Assembly (NCBI GenBank): GCA_021793295.1
Contig: JAJYTA010000001.1
Coordinates: 1-64,000 of the forward strand
Length of the DNA: 64,000 nt
Direction: 5' to 3'
Origin: Actinomycetes bacterium
GTDB lineage: Bacteria > Actinomycetota > Actinomycetes > Jiangellales > Jiangellaceae
Under the pieces are notes generated by a model. The model was not told the origin of the DNA. It saw only the letters and a program-made list of their open reading frames with translations, and ran no database searches. Below, piece after piece: positions 20,174 to 31,997 of the stretch. How positions within the stretch are numbered: the stretch's first letter is position 1; the number at the start of each line of letters is the position of its first letter. A program made the position numbers and the translations under genes.

Positions 20174-21477
20174 CGGAGGAACCCCTCGTAGTTGCGCTGC
20201 TGCAGCTGGCTCTCGATCTGCTGCACCGTCTGGAGTCCGACGCCGACCATGATCAGGATGCTCGTGCCGCCGAACATGTTGTTGAACGCCTGCCCGCCGT
20301 CACCGGCAGGGTTGATGGCGTTGAACGCCAGCAGCGGCAACAGTGCCACCAAGGCGAGATAGATCGCACCGGCCGAGGTGATGCGGTTGAGGACGTAGGA
20401 CAGGTACTCCTCCGTCGCTCGACCGGCACGGATACCGGGAACGAAGCCGCCGTACCGCTTCATGTTGTCGGAGATGTCCTTCGGGTTGAACGTGATGGAC
20501 ACGTAGAAGAAGGTGAACCCGACGATCAGGAAGAAGTAGAACGCGATGTACAGCGGGTGCGAACCCCTGGTGAAGTTGTCCTGGATCCACAGTCCCCAGC
20601 TCGTCGTCTGGTTGAACTGTGCCGCCAGCAACGGGATGTACAGCAGGGACGAAGCGAAGATCACCGGGATGACGTTGGCTTGGTTGATCTTCAACGGGAT
20701 GTACGTCGACGACCCGCCGTACATCTTCCGCCCGACCATCCGCTTGGCGTACTGCACCGGGATACGGCGCTGAGACTGCTCGACGAACACGATCAACGCG
20801 ATGACGATCAGTCCGACGACCACCACGATGCCGAAGATCGCCCAGCCACGGCTCTGCTGGATGCTCCAGAACATGCCCGGCACACTGGCCACGATCTGGG
20901 TGAAGATCAGCAACGACATGCCGTTGCCGACGCCGCGGTCGGTGATGAGCTCACCGAGCCACATCACGACGCCGGTACCGGCGGTCATCGTGACGATCAT
21001 GATCGCCACCGTGCCCAGCGAGTCGTCAGCCAGGACCTCCTCGGGGCAGTTCGGGAAGAACTGACCCCGCCGGGCGAGCGTGATGATCGTGGTCGACTGC
21101 AGCAGCGCCAGGCCGATGGTGAGGTACCGCGTGTACTGCGTGATCTGCGCCTGCCCGGACTGGCCCTCCTTGCGCAACGCCTCGATGCGCGGAATGACGA
21201 CCGTGAGCAGCTGGAAGATGATGGCGGCGGTGATGTACGGGATGATGCCGAGGGCGAACACCGCCAGCTGGAGCATCGCTCCACCGGAGAACAGATTGAG
21301 CATCCCGTAGATGCCCTCGTTCCCGGCCAGGTCCACGCAGTTGCGGACCGCGGCGACGTCGACACCGGGCGTGGGCACGACCGAACCGAGCCGGAAGATC
21401 GCGATGATGCCCAGCGTGAACAGTAATTTCTGGCGCAGGTCAGGGGTACGAAAAGCCTGCGCGAACACTCTGAGCAC
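20170..21477 (-). CDS. secY: Preprotein translocase subunit SecY
   Basis: LRVFAQAFRTPDLRQKLLFTLGIIAIFRLGSVVPTPGVD; ten predicted TM segments; follows rplO. Confidence 0.98.
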   Translation of the reverse strand: MLRVFAQAFRTPDLRQKLLFTLGIIAIFRLGSVVPTPGVDVAAVRNCVDLAGNEGIYGMLNLFSGGAMLQLAVFALGIIPYITAAIIFQLLTVVIPRIEALRKEGQSGQAQITQYTRYLTIGLALLQSTTIITLARRGQFFPNCPEEVLADDSLGTVAIMIVTMTAGTGVVMWLGELITDRGVGNGMSLLIFTQIVASVPGMFWSIQQSRGWAIFGIVVVVGLIVIALIVFVEQSQRRIPVQYAKRMVGRKMYGGSSTYIPLKINQANVIPVIFASSLLYIPLLAAQFNQTTSWGLWIQDNFTRGSHPLYIAFYFFLIVGFTFFYVSITFNPKDISDNMKRYGGFVPGIRAGRATEEYLSYVLNRITSAGAIYLALVALLPLLAFNAINPAGDGGQAFNNMFGGTSILIMVGVGLQTVQQIESQLQQRNYEGFLR

Positions 21478-21649
21478 TTCAGGGCCTCCTGCGATACCGG
21501 CGTCGCGAGGTGTGCCGGCACAGTGGTCGGTAAGTCAACTCACAGACGTTAACACCACCGGCACACCGACCTCCCCGAGGCGCTCGCCGTCCGAGACGGA
21601 CCGCAAGCGCATCGGCAAGATCGTCGTTGCGCACCGGCATCGGTCGAAA

Positions 21650-22099
21650 CTACAGCCGAGTGGCCGTGCCGCCGGCTGCCGTGATCTTCTCTTCCGCGCT
21701 CTCCGAGAACGCATGGGCGTTCACCTGAAGCGCAACCGAGACATCACCGGTGCCGAGGATCTTGACCTGCTGGCCACTGCGCACAGCGCCCTTCGCCACG
21801 AGGTCCTCGACCGTGACCTCGCCGCCGTCGGGGTACAACGCGGCGAGCTTGTCGAGGTTCACCACCTGGTACTCGACCCGGAACGGGTTCTTGAACCCCT
21901 TGAGCTTCGGCAGGCGCATGTGCAGCGGAAGCTGCCCGCCCTCGAAGTTGGCGGGAACCTGGTACCGAGCCTTGGTGCCCTTGGTACCGCGCCCGGCCGT
22001 CTTACCCTTCGACGCCTCGCCTCGGCCCACCCGCGTCTTCGCGGTCTTGGCGCCGGGAGCCGGCCGCAGGTGATGCGGCTTCAACGGCGAGTTGCTCAT
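21650..22099 (-). CDS. rplO: 50S ribosomal protein L15
   Basis: [36 protein letters not shown]. Confidence 0.97.
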   Translation of the reverse strand: MSNSPLKPHHLRPAPGAKTAKTRVGRGEASKGKTAGRGTKGTKARYQVPANFEGGQLPLHMRLPKLKGFKNPFRVEYQVVNLDKLAALYPDGGEVTVEDLVAKGAVRSGQQVKILGTGDVSVALQVNAHAFSESAEEKITAAGGTATRL

Positions 22100-22332
22100 C
22101 GCTGGTCACTCTCCTGCACTGTGTCGTTGCTGGCCTCGGCGGCAGAGATCGCTTCGACCGAGACGAGGTGAGCCACCGTCCGCACCATGCCGCGGATCTC
22201 GGGCCGATCGTCCTTGACGACCTCGTGGCCGATACGCCGGAGACCCAGTGAGCGCAACGTGTCACGCTGCGACGATGTTCCGCCGATCCGGCTGCGGACC
22301 TGACGGATCCTCAGCTTCTTGGCTTCGCTCAC
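22096..22332 (-). CDS. rpmD: 50S ribosomal protein L30
   Basis: [53 protein letters not shown]. Confidence 0.96.
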   Translation of the reverse strand: MSEAKKLRIRQVRSRIGGTSSQRDTLRSLGLRRIGHEVVKDDRPEIRGMVRTVAHLVSVEAISAAEASNDTVQESDQR

Positions 22333-22943
22333 GCACCGGCCTCCGCCCTCGCCCGCAGCATCGCCGCAGGCGCAACATCCTCGAGTGCGAGACCACGCCG
22401 GGCCGCCACCTTCTCGGGCGGCTCGAGGCTCTTGAGCGCCGTGATCGTCGCGTGCACGATGTTGATCGCGTTCGTCGAACCGAGCGACTTGCTGAGGACA
22501 TCGTGGATGCCCGCGGCCTCGAGCACGGCACGCACCGGCCCGCCGGCGATCACACCGGTACCCGGTGAGGCCGGACGCAGGAGGACGATGCCGGCAGCCT
22601 TCTCACCCTGCACCGGGTGCGGGATGGTCCCCTGGATGCGCGGCACCCGGAAGAACTGCTTCTTGGCTTCCTCGACGCCCTTGGCGATAGCCGAGGGCAC
22701 CTCCTTGGCCTTGCCGTAACCGACACCGACGGTTCCGTCCCCGTCGCCCACGACCACCAGGGCTGTGAAGCTGAAGCGACGACCGCCCTGGTGGACCTTG
22801 GCCACCCGGTTGATGCCGACCACGGTCTCGATGTAATTGGTCTTGTCCGCGTCGCCGCCGCGACGGCTGTCGCGGTCGCGACGGTCACGGCGATCGCGGC
22901 GCTCGCCACCGGCGCCACCACCGCGGCGCTGGGGTTCAGCCAT
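22329..22943 (-). CDS. rpsE: 30S ribosomal protein S5
   Basis: [49 protein letters not shown]. Confidence 0.97.
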   Translation of the reverse strand: MAEPQRRGGGAGGERRDRRDRRDRDSRRGGDADKTNYIETVVGINRVAKVHQGGRRFSFTALVVVGDGDGTVGVGYGKAKEVPSAIAKGVEEAKKQFFRVPRIQGTIPHPVQGEKAAGIVLLRPASPGTGVIAGGPVRAVLEAAGIHDVLSKSLGSTNAINIVHATITALKSLEPPEKVAARRGLALEDVAPAAMLRARAEAGA

Positions 22944-23021
22944 GATGTCCTCTATCCTCTCGCAAACGTAGCGCCCGAGACACGTACCCCCGTCGAGGGC
23001 GCGAATGTGCCGGCGCGAATG

Positions 23022-23405
23022 TCACAGTTTCAGTCCGTGGTCACGTGCGCCGTCAGCCACCGCGGCCACCCGGCCGTGGTACTGGTTGCCGGCTCGGTCG
23101 AACACCACAGCTTCGACACCGGCCTCCTTGGCGCGCTCGGCCACGAGTTCGCCCACCCGGCGCGCCTTGGCGGTCTTGTCGTCGCTCGACGCCCGCAGGT
23201 CGCTTTCCATGCTGGACGCCGACGCCAGCGTGCGTCCGGTGGTGTCGTCGACGACCTGGGCCACCATGTGCCGCAGCGAGCGAGTGACGACCAGCCGCGG
23301 CCGAGTGGTCGTGCCGCTGATCTTCTTGCGCACCCGCAGATGCCGCCGGTTGCGCGCGGCGGTCTTCTCGCCGCGATGGACCTGGCGATTGATCGCGATG
23401 CCCAT
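23022..23405 (-). CDS. rplR: 50S ribosomal protein L18
   Basis: [45 protein letters not shown]. Confidence 0.97.
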   Translation of the reverse strand: MGIAINRQVHRGEKTAARNRRHLRVRKKISGTTTRPRLVVTRSLRHMVAQVVDDTTGRTLASASSMESDLRASSDDKTAKARRVGELVAERAKEAGVEAVVFDRAGNQYHGRVAAVADGARDHGLKL

Positions 23406-23408
23406 GGT

Positions 23409-23948
23409 TTACTTCCCAGCCTTTCCGACCTTGCGCCGGACCCGCTCGCCCTCGTAGCGCACGCCCTTGCCTTTGTACGGCTCCGGTGGGCGAAGACCAC
23501 GGATCTTGGCCGAGACATGGCCGACCTGTTGCTTGTCGATGCCCTGAACAGCGAACTTCGTCGGAGACTCGACGGCGAACGTGATGCCCTCGGGCGCCTC
23601 GAACAGGATCGGGTGGCTGAACCCGAGCGCAAACTCGAGGTCCTTGCCCTTGGCCGTGACGCGGTACCCGACACCCACGATCTCGAGCTTCTTCTCGTAG
23701 CCCTCGGTGACCCCGGTGACCATGTTCGACACCAGCGTGCGGCTGAGTCCGTGCATGGCCCGGCTCTCCTGCTCGTCGTCCGGGCGGCGAACCTCGATGG
23801 CGCCGTCGTCGGAACGATGCAGTTCGATCATCTCCGGCAACGTACGGCTCAGCGTGCCCTTCGGGCCCTTCACCGTCACGTCGCTGCCGTCGACGGCGAC
23901 GTCGACCCCCGCAGGAACGGGAATCGGGAGCTTGCCGATACGCGACAT
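23409..23948 (-). CDS. rplF: 50S ribosomal protein L6
   Basis: [38 protein letters not shown]. Confidence 0.97.
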   Translation of the reverse strand: MSRIGKLPIPVPAGVDVAVDGSDVTVKGPKGTLSRTLPEMIELHRSDDGAIEVRRPDDEQESRAMHGLSRTLVSNMVTGVTEGYEKKLEIVGVGYRVTAKGKDLEFALGFSHPILFEAPEGITFAVESPTKFAVQGIDKQQVGHVSAKIRGLRPPEPYKGKGVRYEGERVRRKVGKAGK

Positions 23949-23968
23949 GTCTTCTCTGCTCCTTCCCG

Positions 23969-24385
23969 TTACCAGACGTAAGCGAGGACTTCCCCGCCCA
24001 CACCCTGCTTGGAGGCCGCACGTGCGGTCAGCAGCCCCTGCGACGTCGAAATGATCGCGACGCCCAGGCCACCGAGCACCTTCGGCATGTTGTTGGCCTT
24101 GGCATAGACCCGCAGCCCCGGCTTGCTCACGCGCCGGACGCCGGCGATGGAGCGCTCCCGCGACGGGCCGTACTTCAACTCCAGTACGAGCGACTTACCC
24201 ACCGCGCCCTTGCCCGGCTCGGTCGGCTCCTCTACGGAGTACCCGGCGATGTAGCCCTCTTGCTTGAGGATCTCAGCGATGTGTGCCTTGATCTTGCTGT
24301 ACGGCATCGCCACGGTCTCGTGGTGCGCCGAGTTCGCATTACGCAGACGGGTCAGCATGTCTGCGATCGGATCGGTCATGGTCAT
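23969..24385 (-). CDS. rpsH: 30S ribosomal protein S8
   Basis: [44 protein letters not shown]. Confidence 0.97.
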   Translation of the reverse strand: MTMTDPIADMLTRLRNANSAHHETVAMPYSKIKAHIAEILKQEGYIAGYSVEEPTEPGKGAVGKSLVLELKYGPSRERSIAGVRRVSKPGLRVYAKANNMPKVLGGLGVAIISTSQGLLTARAASKQGVGGEVLAYVW

Positions 24386-24462
24386 GGATTCGTAACCACT
24401 TTCCCGCCGGGGTTTCCTCCCGTTCGCTCACGAGAGGACCTACGGCGATGAGATGGGATGGT

Positions 24463-24648
24463 CTACCAGCTGGACTTCGTCACGCCCGGCAGCTCACCGC
24501 GATGAGCCATTTCGCGCAGGCAGACCCGGCACAGACCGAACTTGCGGTACACCGAGTGCGGGCGTCCACACTTCTGGCAACGTGTGTAGGCACGCACCGC
24601 GAACTTCGGCTTGCGCTGCGCCTTGTTGATCAGCGCCTTCTTCGCCAC
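24463..24648 (-). CDS. rpsN: 30S ribosomal protein S14 type Z (zinc-binding)
   Basis: [61 protein letters not shown]. Confidence 0.97.
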   Translation of the reverse strand: MAKKALINKAQRKPKFAVRAYTRCQKCGRPHSVYRKFGLCRVCLREMAHRGELPGVTKSSW

Positions 24649-24672
24649 GTCACTGCTCCTGTGTCATCGGGT

Positions 24673-24735
24673 CGCGTTCCTCGGTTCGCTTGCTCCGCGG
24701 GCGGCTCGTTCCTCGCCGACCACTCTGCTCGCTCA
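24673..24735. repeat. Short GC-rich intergenic direct repeat (cgttcctcg x2)
   Basis: cgcgttcctcggttcgcttgctccgcgggcggctcgttcctcgccgac between rpsN and rplE; ctcgttcctcgc also occurs at about 16991-17002. Confidence 0.45.
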
Positions 24736-24740
24736 CCTCG

Positions 24741-25313
24741 TCACTGCTCCTTGAACGGGAAGCCGAGCCGCCGCAACAGCTCCCTCCCCTGGTCGTCGTC
24801 GGTCGCGGTGGTGACCACGGTGATGTCCATGCCGCGCACCCGATCGATTCGGTCCTGGTCGATCTCGTAGAACACCGACTGCTCGTTGAGACCGAACGTG
24901 TAGTTGCCACGACCGTCGAACTGGCGCGGCGACAAGCCACGGAAGTCCCTGATCCGCGGGAGCGCGATCGTGACCAGCCGGTCGAGGAACTCCCACATCC
25001 GGTCGCCCCGCAGGGTGACGTGGGCCCCGATCGGCATCCCTTCACGCAGCTTGAACTGCGCGATGGACTTGCGCGCCTTGGTGACCGCCGGCTTCTGCCC
25101 GGTGATCGTGGCCAGGTCGTTCACCGCGCCCTCGATCAGCTTCGCGTCGCGAGCAGCTTCGCCGACACCCATGTTGACGACAACCTTCGCCACCGTGGGC
25201 ACCTGCATGATGTTCGCGATGTCGAACTGCTCGCGCAGCCCTGCGATGATCTCGTCGCGGTAGCGCTGCTTGAGCCGTGGAACAGCGCGGGCGGGCGCAT
25301 CCGTCATTGTCAT
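24741..25313 (-). CDS. rplE: 50S ribosomal protein L5
   Basis: [42 protein letters not shown]. Confidence 0.97.
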   Translation of the reverse strand: MTMTDAPARAVPRLKQRYRDEIIAGLREQFDIANIMQVPTVAKVVVNMGVGEAARDAKLIEGAVNDLATITGQKPAVTKARKSIAQFKLREGMPIGAHVTLRGDRMWEFLDRLVTIALPRIRDFRGLSPRQFDGRGNYTFGLNEQSVFYEIDQDRIDRVRGMDITVVTTATDDDQGRELLRRLGFPFKEQ

Positions 25314-25651
25314 CAGATTTCCTCACCGGTGCGCTTGGCGTACCGGACCTTGTTGCCGTTGTCGTCGAATCGGTACCCGACACGGCTACCGACCGTCTTC
25401 TTCTTGCCGTCGACGTCGACCTCGACCGCGAGCGCCACGTTGGAGACGTGAACCGGCGCCTCCTGGTGCACGATCCCGCCGGACTGCTGCGTTCCCCGGG
25501 CGGTCTGCGTCGGCTTGGTGTGCTTGGTGATGCGGTTGACACCCTCGACGAGCACCCGCTCGTCCTTGGGGTAGGCCGCGATCACCTTGCCGACGACACC
25601 CTTGTCCTTGCCCGCGGTGACGACGACCTTGTCACCTTTCTTGATGCGCAT
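25313..25651 (-). CDS. rplX: 50S ribosomal protein L24
   Basis: [47 protein letters not shown]; internal ATG chosen over the longer ORF. Confidence 0.96.
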   Translation of the reverse strand: MRIKKGDKVVVTAGKDKGVVGKVIAAYPKDERVLVEGVNRITKHTKPTQTARGTQQSGGIVHQEAPVHVSNVALAVEVDVDGKKKTVGSRVGYRFDDNGNKVRYAKRTGEEI

Positions 25652-25655
25652 TGGC

Positions 25656-26024
25656 TCACAACACCTCCGGCGCGAGCGAGATGATGCGCATGAAGCGCTT
25701 GTCCCGCAGTTCACGGCCGACGGGCCCGAAGATGCGCGTACCGCGTGGGTCACCGCCGTCCCTGATGATCACTGCCGCGTTCTCGTCGAAGCGGATGTAG
25801 GAGCCGTCCGGCCGGCGGCGCTCCTTCACGGTCCGCACGACCACGGCCTTGACGACTTCACCCTTCTTCACGCCCCCGCCGGGGATGGCGTCCTTGACGG
25901 TCGCCACGATGACGTCGCCGATACCGGCGTAGCGCCGGCCGGAGCCGCCGAGGACACGGATGCACAAGATCTCCTTGGCACCCGTGTTGTCGGCGACGCG
26001 AAGTCGCGACTCCTGCTGAATCAT
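25656..26024 (-). CDS. rplN: 50S ribosomal protein L14
   Basis: [50 protein letters not shown]. Confidence 0.98.
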   Translation of the reverse strand: MIQQESRLRVADNTGAKEILCIRVLGGSGRRYAGIGDVIVATVKDAIPGGGVKKGEVVKAVVVRTVKERRRPDGSYIRFDENAAVIIRDGGDPRGTRIFGPVGRELRDKRFMRIISLAPEVL

Positions 26025-26031
26025 CTCGCTC

Positions 26032-26415
26032 CTACTTCGCCTTCTCGATGATCTCCACGACGCGCCAGCGCTTCGTCGCCGACAGCGGCCGGGTCTCCAT
26101 CAACAAGACCCGGTCACCCACCCCGGCGGCATTCTGCTCGTCGTGCGCCTTCAGCTTGCTGGCACGCCGGATGACCTTGCCGTACATCCGGTGCTTGAAG
26201 CGGTCCTCGACGGACACGACCACGGTCTTGTCCATCTTGTCGCTGACCACGCGGCCCTGACGGACCTTGCGGTACCCACGGCCCGGCGTGGCGCTCTGCG
26301 CCGCCGACGGCGCGATCTCGCCGGTCGCCGCCGCTTCCGCAGCCGCGGCCGCGGTGTCCAGCACCGGTGTGTCCGAGTTCTCGTTCACGTTGTCTTCCTT
26401 GCTCGTCGGGCTCAC
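26032..26415 (-). CDS. rpsQ: 30S ribosomal protein S17
   Basis: [45 protein letters not shown]; Ala-rich N-terminal extension. Confidence 0.96.
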   Translation of the reverse strand: MSPTSKEDNVNENSDTPVLDTAAAAAEAAATGEIAPSAAQSATPGRGYRKVRQGRVVSDKMDKTVVVSVEDRFKHRMYGKVIRRASKLKAHDEQNAAGVGDRVLLMETRPLSATKRWRVVEIIEKAK

Positions 26416-26681
26416 GAGGCATCACCGGCCGAGGACTTTCCGTCGGTCGATCCTTCGACCACGCTGACGATGCCGAGCTCGCGCTCGCGCATCACCGTGT
26501 AGATGCGCGCGATGTCGCGCCGGACGGCCTTGAGCCGGCCGTGACTCTCCAGCTGGCCGGTGGCGCCCTGGAACCGGAGGTTGAACAGGGTCTCCTTGGC
26601 CTCGCGCAGCTCCTCGAGGAGCTCGGCGTCCGAGCGTTCGCGCAACGACGCCGCGTCGAGATTCTTCGAACCGATCGCCAT
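26412..26681 (-). CDS. rpmC: 50S ribosomal protein L29
   Basis: [57 protein letters not shown]. Confidence 0.96.
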   Translation of the reverse strand: MAIGSKNLDAASLRERSDAELLEELREAKETLFNLRFQGATGQLESHGRLKAVRRDIARIYTVMRERELGIVSVVEGSTDGKSSAGDAS

Positions 26682-27100
26682 TACCCTTCACCTGCCTCGC
26701 GTGCGACGATGCGAGCCTTCATCGGCAGCTTGTGGATCGCACGCGTGAGAGCTTCCCGAGCCACGTCCTCGTTCGGGTAGGACAGCTCGAACATCACTCG
26801 GCCCGGCTTCACGTTCGCCACCCACCACTCCGGCGAACCCTTACCGGAACCCATGCGGGTCTCGGCCGGCTTCTTCGTCAGCGGGCGGTCCGGGTAGATG
26901 TTGATCCACACCTTGCCGCCACGACGGATGTGCCTGGTGATGGCGATACGAGCGGCCTCGATCTGCCGGTTGGTCACGTAGTGACCTTCGACAGCCTGGA
27001 TACCGTACTCACCGAAGGCCAGCGACGTGCCGCCCTTGGCCAGCCCACGCCGCTTGGGGTGGTGCTGCTTGCGGTACTTGATCTTGCGGGGGATCAGCAT
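26681..27100 (-). CDS. rplP: 50S ribosomal protein L16
   Basis: [58 protein letters not shown]. Confidence 0.98.
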   Translation of the reverse strand: MLIPRKIKYRKQHHPKRRGLAKGGTSLAFGEYGIQAVEGHYVTNRQIEAARIAITRHIRRGGKVWINIYPDRPLTKKPAETRMGSGKGSPEWWVANVKPGRVMFELSYPNEDVAREALTRAIHKLPMKARIVAREAGEG

Positions 27101-27103
27101 GAC

Positions 27104-28003
27104 TCAACCCTCCTGCCCGCTGCCGGTCTCGGTCGTGGCGGGCGCCTCAGGCGCGGGCTGCGCAGGCTGGGTCGCTTCGGCCACAGGTGCCTCGGCAGCC
27201 TGCGCCGCTTCGGTGACCTCGGCAGGAGCCTCAGGTGCCGCCGCTGCGGCCTCACTGCGCTCGCCGCCGCCACCGCCGCGGGTCGGCCGGCGGCGCTCCG
27301 GACGACGACGTCCCTGCTGCGCGCGAGCCTGAGCAGCCTGCTCGGCCGCCCGCTCCGAACGCGAACCGCTGACGTCGCCCTTGTAGATCCAGACCTTCAC
27401 GCCGATGCGGCCGAAGGTCGTCCGGGCCTCGTAGAAGCCGTAGTCGACATCGGCACGCAACGTGTGCAGCGGCACGCGGCCCTCGCGGTAGAACTCCGAG
27501 CGGCTCATCTCCGCACCGCCCAGGCGGCCCGAGCACTGAATCCGCACACCCTTGGCACCGGCCCGCATGGTGGTCTGCAGCGCCTTACGCATCGCGCGAC
27601 GGAACGCCACGCGAGCCGAGAGCTGCTCGGCCACGCCCTGCGCGACCAGCTGAGCGTTGATCTCGGGCTGCTTCACCTCGAGGACGTTCATCTGGACCTG
27701 CTTGCCCGTCAGCTTCTCGAGCTCCGAGCGCAGCCGGTCCGCGCCGACGCCGCGGCGGCCGATGACGATGCCCGGCCGGGCGGTGTGGATGTCGACACGC
27801 ACCCGGTCGCGGGTCCGCTCGATGTCCACGTGCGAGATACCCGCGCGCTCCATGCCGTCGGTCATCAGCTTCCGGATCGCGACGTCTTCAGCGATGTAGT
27901 CGCGGTAGCGCTGACCCTTCGTGGTGCTGTCGGCGAACCACCGGCTCTTGTGGTCGGTGGAAACGCCGAGCCGGAACCCGTGCGGGTTGATCTTCTGACC
28001 CAC
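27104..28003 (-). CDS. rpsC: 30S ribosomal protein S3
   Basis: [26 protein letters not shown] (GTG start overlapping the rplV stop); Ala/Glu-rich C-terminal tail. Confidence 0.97.
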   Translation of the reverse strand: MGQKINPHGFRLGVSTDHKSRWFADSTTKGQRYRDYIAEDVAIRKLMTDGMERAGISHVDIERTRDRVRVDIHTARPGIVIGRRGVGADRLRSELEKLTGKQVQMNVLEVKQPEINAQLVAQGVAEQLSARVAFRRAMRKALQTTMRAGAKGVRIQCSGRLGGAEMSRSEFYREGRVPLHTLRADVDYGFYEARTTFGRIGVKVWIYKGDVSGSRSERAAEQAAQARAQQGRRRPERRRPTRGGGGGERSEAAAAAPEAPAEVTEAAQAAEAPVAEATQPAQPAPEAPATTETGSGQEG

Positions 28004-28407
28004 TAGCGGGTCCCTCCTCTCGAACCGGCCGAGGCACGCTTGCCCGCACCGGCCGGTGTGTCGTCGCTCGCCGACGGCTTCCGGTCGACGACGACCGTGA
28101 TGTGACACGTCCGCTTGTTGATCCGGCTCGCCCGGCCGTGCGCCCGCGGACGGAACCGCTTCATCGTCGGCCCCTCGTCCACGTACGCCTCGGCGACAGT
28201 GAGCGCCTCACGCGGCGTGCCGGTGAGGTCGTCGGCATTGGCGGCCGCGCTCTCGAGCACCTTGCGCACCGGTACCGCAGCGGCCTGCGGGGCGAACCTC
28301 AACAGCGCCGACGCCTCGTCGACGTCCATGCCACGGATGAGGTCCACCACACGGCGCGCCTTCGTGGGCGTGACACGGACGAACCGCGCTTGAGCCCTGG
28401 CTTCCAT
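28003..28407 (-). CDS. rplV: 50S ribosomal protein L22
   Basis: [36 protein letters not shown]; internal ATG preferred. Confidence 0.96.
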   Translation of the reverse strand: MEARAQARFVRVTPTKARRVVDLIRGMDVDEASALLRFAPQAAAVPVRKVLESAAANADDLTGTPREALTVAEAYVDEGPTMKRFRPRAHGRASRINKRTCHITVVVDRKPSASDDTPAGAGKRASAGSRGGTR

Positions 28408-28439
28408 CGTTGACTCCTGTAGTTGACTCGTGGTGGACG

Positions 28440-28721
28440 TCACCGGCGCCGAGCGCGGCGGTCGTCCTTCTCGTGGCCCTTGAACGTTCGCGTGGGGGCG
28501 AACTCGCCGAGCTTGTGCCCGACCATCGCCTCGGTGATGAACACCGGGACGTGCTTACGACCGTCGTGCACCGCGATCGTGTGACCGATCATGTCCGGCA
28601 CGATCATCGAGCGCCGAGACCAGGTCTTGATGACGTTCTTCGTGCCCTTATCGTTCTGCGCCTCGACCTTCTTGGCCAGGTGCTCGTCGATGAAGGGGCC
28701 CTTTTTCAGGCTACGCGGCAT
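28440..28721 (-). CDS. rpsS: 30S ribosomal protein S19
   Basis: [60 protein letters not shown]. Confidence 0.98.
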   Translation of the reverse strand: MPRSLKKGPFIDEHLAKKVEAQNDKGTKNVIKTWSRRSMIVPDMIGHTIAVHDGRKHVPVFITEAMVGHKLGEFAPTRTFKGHEKDDRRARRR

Positions 28722-28738
28722 CTCTACGACTCCTGCAC

Positions 28739-29575
28739 TCAGCGCTTCTTGCCGGTCTTGCGGCGACGGACGATCTGACGGTTGCTCGGCTTGTTCTTCT
28801 TGCGGGTGCGGCCCTCAGGCATACCCGCCGGGTTGACCGGGTGCCGACCGCCCGACGTCTTGCCCTCGCCACCACCGTGCGGGTGGTCGACCGGGTTCAT
28901 CGCCACACCGCGCACCGAGGGCCGCTTGCCCTTCCAGCGCGACCGGCCGGCCTTGCCCCAGTGGATGTTCGAGTGTTCGGAGTTGCCGACCTCGCCCACC
29001 GTCGCACGGCAGCGCGCGTCGACGTTGCGGATCTCACCCGAAGGCATCCGCAACTGCGCCCACGTGCCTTCCTTGGCCACCAGCTGGACGCTGGAACCGG
29101 CCGAACGCGCGATCTTCGCGCCGCCACCGGGCCGCAGCTCGATCGCGTGCACGACCGTACCGACCGGGATGTTGCGCAGCGGCAGATTGTTGCCGGGCTT
29201 GATGTCGGCGCTGGGACCGGCCTCGATGCGCGCACCCTGCCGCAGCCGCGTCGGCGCGAGGATGTAGCGCTTGTCGCCGTCGGCGTAATGCAGCAGCGCG
29301 ATCCGCGACGTGCGGTTGGGGTCGTACTCGATGTGCGCGACCTTGGCCGGCACGCCGTCCTTGTCCGCACGGCGGAAGTCGATGACCCGGTACTGGCGCT
29401 TGTGGCCGCCACCCTGATGCCTGGTCGTGATTCGCCCGGAGCTGTTCCGCCCGCCCTTCTTGGGCAGCGGCCGCACGAGCGACTTCTCCGGCTCGGATCG
29501 GGTGATCTCGACGAAGTCGGCGACGCTGGAGCCACGCCGGCCCGGTGTCGTCGGCTTGTACTTTCGGATTGCCAT
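28739..29575 (-). CDS. rplB: 50S ribosomal protein L2
   Basis: [21 protein letters not shown]...[29 protein letters not shown]. Confidence 0.98.
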   Translation of the reverse strand: MAIRKYKPTTPGRRGSSVADFVEITRSEPEKSLVRPLPKKGGRNSSGRITTRHQGGGHKRQYRVIDFRRADKDGVPAKVAHIEYDPNRTSRIALLHYADGDKRYILAPTRLRQGARIEAGPSADIKPGNNLPLRNIPVGTVVHAIELRPGGGAKIARSAGSSVQLVAKEGTWAQLRMPSGEIRNVDARCRATVGEVGNSEHSNIHWGKAGRSRWKGKRPSVRGVAMNPVDHPHGGGEGKTSGGRHPVNPAGMPEGRTRKKNKPSNRQIVRRRKTGKKR

Positions 29576-29612
29576 TCGTCGTAACCTCGATACTCGTATC
29601 CTCGGCCCTGGC

Positions 29613-29915
29613 TCAGCCGACCGGGCCGGAGAAGATGTCGATGCGCTGGCCCTCGGCCACGGTCACAATCGCGCGCTTGGTGTCCGGCCGCTTGCCCACA
29701 CCGAAGCGGGTCCGGCGGCGCTTGCCCTGGCGGTTGTGCGTGTTGACGCCGGTGACCTTGACGTTGAACACCTTCTCGACAGCGATCTTGATCTCGGTCT
29801 TGTTCGCATGGGGTGCGACCACGAAGGTGTACTTGTTCTCGTCGAGCAGCCCGTAACTCTTCTCGGACACGACCGGGACGAGCAGGATGTCGCGAGGATC
29901 CTTGATGGTGCTCAC
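29613..29915 (-). CDS. rplW: 50S ribosomal protein L23
   Basis: [48 protein letters not shown]. Confidence 0.97.
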   Translation of the reverse strand: MSTIKDPRDILLVPVVSEKSYGLLDENKYTFVVAPHANKTEIKIAVEKVFNVKVTGVNTHNRQGKRRRTRFGVGKRPDTKRAIVTVAEGQRIDIFSGPVG

Positions 29916-30568
29916 TTGGCCTCCTCCTCAGCCTTGGCCGTCCGAGCGTGCCCGGCCACGAAAGCGTTCAGAGCGTCCTGGGTGAACACCACGTCGTCGG
30001 CGCACAGCACGTCGTACGTGTTGAGCTGGTCGGCGACGATCAGGTGCACCTGCGGCACGTTGCGCAGGCTCTTCACGCTCAGTTCGTCGCCGCGCTCGAC
30101 CACGACGAGCACGTTCTTGCGCTCGGTCAGGTTCTGCAGCGTGGCCATGGCGGTCTTCGTCGAAGGCGTGTCGCCGTCGACGAAGCGCGCGACCACGTGG
30201 ACCCGCCCGTGGCGGGCCCGGTCCGACAGCGCCCCGCGCAGCGCGGCGGCCTTCATCTTCTTCGGCGTGCGCTGGGCGTAACTACGCGGCTGCGGGCCGT
30301 GCACGATGCCACCGCCGGTGAACTGCGGCGCACGGATCGAGCCCTGCCGGGCGCGGCCGGTGCCCTTCTGCCGATAAGGCTTCGCACCGCCACCCGCGAC
30401 CTGGCCGCGGGTCTTGGTCGCATGGGTACCCTGCCGGGCCGCCGCCAACTGTGCCACCACGACCTGGTGGATCAGCGGCACGTTCACCTGGACGTCGAAG
30501 ATCTCGGCCGGCAGTTCGACCGTGCCGTCCGCGGCGCCCTTCGGGTCCAGAACGGAGACGGTACTCAT
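29912..30568 (-). CDS. rplD: 50S ribosomal protein L4
   Basis: [52 protein letters not shown]. Confidence 0.97.
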   Translation of the reverse strand: MSTVSVLDPKGAADGTVELPAEIFDVQVNVPLIHQVVVAQLAAARQGTHATKTRGQVAGGGAKPYRQKGTGRARQGSIRAPQFTGGGIVHGPQPRSYAQRTPKKMKAAALRGALSDRARHGRVHVVARFVDGDTPSTKTAMATLQNLTERKNVLVVVERGDELSVKSLRNVPQVHLIVADQLNTYDVLCADDVVFTQDALNAFVAGHARTAKAEEEAK

Positions 30569-31242
30569 TTCTTCGTCTCTCCCTTCGCCGCCGTGCGGAC
30601 GAACACCAAGCCACCGTCGGGGCCGGGAACCGCGCCCTTGAGCAGCAGCACGCCCTTCTCGGCGTCAACGGCGTGCACCGACACGTTCATCGTGGTGACG
30701 CGCTCGCCGCCCATCCGCCCGGGCAGCTTCTTACCCTTGAACACCCGGCCCGGCGTGGCGGCGCCGCCGATGGCGCCCGGCGAGCGGTGCTTGCCGTGCA
30801 CACCGTGCGAGGCGCGCAAGCCACCGAAGCCGTGGCGCTTCATGGCACCGGCGAAGCCCTTGCCCTTGGTCGTACCCGTCACGTCGACCAGCTCGCCGGC
30901 CTCGAACACCTCGGCGGTCAGCTCCTGACCGAGCGTGTACTCCGAGGCGTCAGCTGTGCGCACCTCGGCGATGTGCCGGCGCGCGGTGACTCCCGCCTTG
31001 TCGAAGTGTCCCTGCGCGGGCTTGGTCACCTTGCGCGGGTTCGGCGCACCGAACGCGATCTGCACCGCGTCGTATCCGTCCTTCTCCGGCGTGCGCACCT
31101 GGGTCACCACACAAGGCCCGGCCTTGACCACGGTGACGGGCACGACGCGATTGTTCTCGTCCCATACCTGGGTCATGCCGAGCTTCTCGCCGAGCAGCCC
31201 ACGAACAACGCGTCGAGCCGCGCCTGTCGTCTCTGTAGTCAT
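30565..31242 (-). CDS. rplC: 50S ribosomal protein L3
   Basis: [37 protein letters not shown]...[15 protein letters not shown]. Confidence 0.97.
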   Translation of the reverse strand: MTTETTGAARRVVRGLLGEKLGMTQVWDENNRVVPVTVVKAGPCVVTQVRTPEKDGYDAVQIAFGAPNPRKVTKPAQGHFDKAGVTARRHIAEVRTADASEYTLGQELTAEVFEAGELVDVTGTTKGKGFAGAMKRHGFGGLRASHGVHGKHRSPGAIGGAATPGRVFKGKKLPGRMGGERVTTMNVSVHAVDAEKGVLLLKGAVPGPDGGLVFVRTAAKGETKK

Positions 31243-31256
31243 CGTTCGCGCGTCCC

Positions 31257-31565
31257 TTAGAGCTTGATCTCGATGTCGACACCGGCCGGCAAGTCGAGGC
31301 GCATCAGCGAGTCGACCGTCTTCGGCGTGGGGTCGATGATGTCGATCAGCCGCTTGTGTGTGCGCATCTCGAAGTGCTCGCGGCTGTCCTTGTACTTGTG
31401 CGGCGACCGGATGACGCAGTACACGTTCTTCTCGGTAGGCAGCGGCACCGGGCCTGCGACCACCGCGCCGGTGCGCGTCACCGTGTCGACGATCTTGCGC
31501 GCCGACGTGTCGATGACCTCGTGGTCATAGGCCTTGAGCCGGATGCGGATCTTCTGTCCCGCCAT
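31257..31565 (-). CDS. rpsJ: 30S ribosomal protein S10
   Basis: [72 protein letters not shown]. Confidence 0.98.
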   Translation of the reverse strand: MAGQKIRIRLKAYDHEVIDTSARKIVDTVTRTGAVVAGPVPLPTEKNVYCVIRSPHKYKDSREHFEMRTHKRLIDIIDPTPKTVDSLMRLDLPAGVDIEIKL

Positions 31566-31642
31566 GGCTGCTTGTCGTCCTCACTCTTCGCACTGCTTGA
31601 GATCCGATCTGACCGAAACACTGGCCAGGCGCCCCGCCCGAC

Positions 31643-31666
31643 CGACCCCCGCGGTCGGGCGTGTCG
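31643..31666 (-). promoter_or_regulatory. Conserved leader motif CGACACGCCCGACCGCGGGGGTCG upstream of rpsJ
   Basis: 24-nt exact match to 36413-36436 in the rpsL leader; contains cgacc/ggtcg hairpin potential. Confidence 0.6.
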
Positions 31667-31843
31667 CGATCCGGCACAAGGCACGGCTCGACGACACGCT
31701 TCGAGTCGAGGGGTTCTTCTGGAGGAGCCGACCCGGCCACCTCGTGGCCGAGCCTGCATGACGGAGTTCGACGCCGAGGGAGTCGGACCTTGCCGACTCT
31801 GGGCGCATAGCCCTGACGTCGCCCACCACCGAGCAACCTGAAC

Positions 31844-31874
31844 AGTATGCCAGACGGGATCGGCCTCTGGCCAA
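31844..31874 (-). promoter_or_regulatory. Candidate promoter of the rpsJ (S10) operon
   Basis: Minus strand TTGGCC-19 nt-CATACT about 270 nt upstream of rpsJ; motif-based only. Confidence 0.35.
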
Positions 31875-31940
31875 TCGGGCGAGCCGGTCTGATCAGGACG
31901 ATGCTGTTCGCGTCGCCGTGCTGACCAAACCAACTCGTGC

Positions 31941-31988
31941 GTGAAGGGCGGTCGGTTGCCGCTGACTGCGGCCCCGGCCGCCCTTCAC
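31941..31988 (-). terminator. Hairpin downstream of tuf
   Basis: gtgaagggcggtcgg...ccggccgcccttcac long inverted repeat directly after the tuf stop. Confidence 0.6.
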
Positions 31989-31997
31989 CTGACGAAC

